Shown: one piece after another, positions 40,975-40,987 of the stretch
Layout of the letters: each line of letters opens with the position of its first letter
Position numbering within the stretch: position 1 is the first letter of the stretch
From: an uncultured Saprospirales bacterium
GTDB taxonomy: Bacteria > Bacteroidota > Bacteroidia > Chitinophagales > Saprospiraceae
Direction of reading: 5' to 3'
Assembly (NCBI GenBank): GCA_937864265.1
Contig: CALMIR010000150.1
Coordinates: 1 to 40,987, forward strand
DNA: 40,987 nt
Made by a program: the position numbers and the translations under genes
The notes under the pieces: generated by a model
Databases searched by the model: none
What the model was told of the DNA's origin: nothing
Seen by the model: only the letters and a program-made list of their open reading frames with translations

Positions 40975-40987
40975 TCAGGGCAAAAGT

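Overview
The window is a piece of a Bacteroidota chromosome, most likely from the Saprospiria (Lewinella/Haliscomenobacter-type) lineage. The reasons are FecI/FecR-type sigma and anti-sigma genes, a CarboxypepD_reg-like TonB-dependent receptor, two secreted proteins with type IX secretion (T9SS) tails, WG-repeat proteins, the rpmB-rpmG-DUF4295-ftsY cluster that is characteristic of the phylum, and promoters of the Bacteroidota type (TAnnTTTG around -7, sometimes with TTG about 20 bases upstream). Start codons generally lack Shine-Dalgarno sequences. The organism cannot be named from this sequence alone.

Layout. 1-1.2 kb: acyl-CoA dehydrogenase (-). 1.3-3.5 kb: a decaying defence locus on the - strand. 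It holds a DarT/DarG DNA ADP-ribosylation toxin-antitoxin pair, with relics that look like a Fic protein C-terminus and the N-terminus of a type I restriction HsdR subunit. darT carries an in-frame stop directly after its predicted catalytic glutamate, while darG is intact. 3.5-5.4 kb: an ECF sigma/FecR pair without an adjacent receptor. 5.4-8.5 kb (-): a GHL10/DUF187 glycosidase-like secreted protein and an unrecognised helical protein. 8.5-9.5 kb: a gene-free kilobase with three strong hairpin terminators and further inverted repeats, possibly non-coding RNAs. 9.5-12.8 kb: rpe and a TonB-dependent receptor. 13-16.1 kb: a small membrane protein, a Tat-exported Gfo/Idh/MocA oxidoreductase (-) and a geranylgeranyl-reductase-type flavoprotein. 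16.1-16.75 kb: tandem and dispersed repeats. 16.8-25.4 kb: three large exported proteins (a lipoprotein, a 1183-residue WG-repeat protein and a 1042-residue BNR/sortilin-like propeller).

25.4-32 kb is the housekeeping part: tRNA-Arg(ACG), rpmB, rpmG, the DUF4295 gene, ftsY, a universal stress protein, an HtrA/Deg protease, and a carboxyltransferase subunit resembling methylcrotonyl-CoA carboxylase beta. 32.1-38.5 kb encodes a hypothetical protein, an outer-membrane barrel-like protein, a lipoprotein vanadium-haloperoxidase/PAP2 protein made of two tandem halves (only the second keeps the active site), and two T9SS-tailed secreted proteins. 38.5-41 kb holds a Uma2-family nuclease, a WG lipoprotein and a REP-associated tyrosine transposase (RAYT) with five REP-like palindromes around it.

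The observations most worth following up are (i) the interrupted darT beside intact darG inside a degraded restriction/Fic locus; (ii) a roughly 113-bp dispersed repeat family in three copies whose hairpin arms vary in a compensatory way; (iii) the RAYT/REP unit; (iv) candidate structured non-coding transcripts upstream of rpe. All work was done by eye; no alignment, folding or database search was run.
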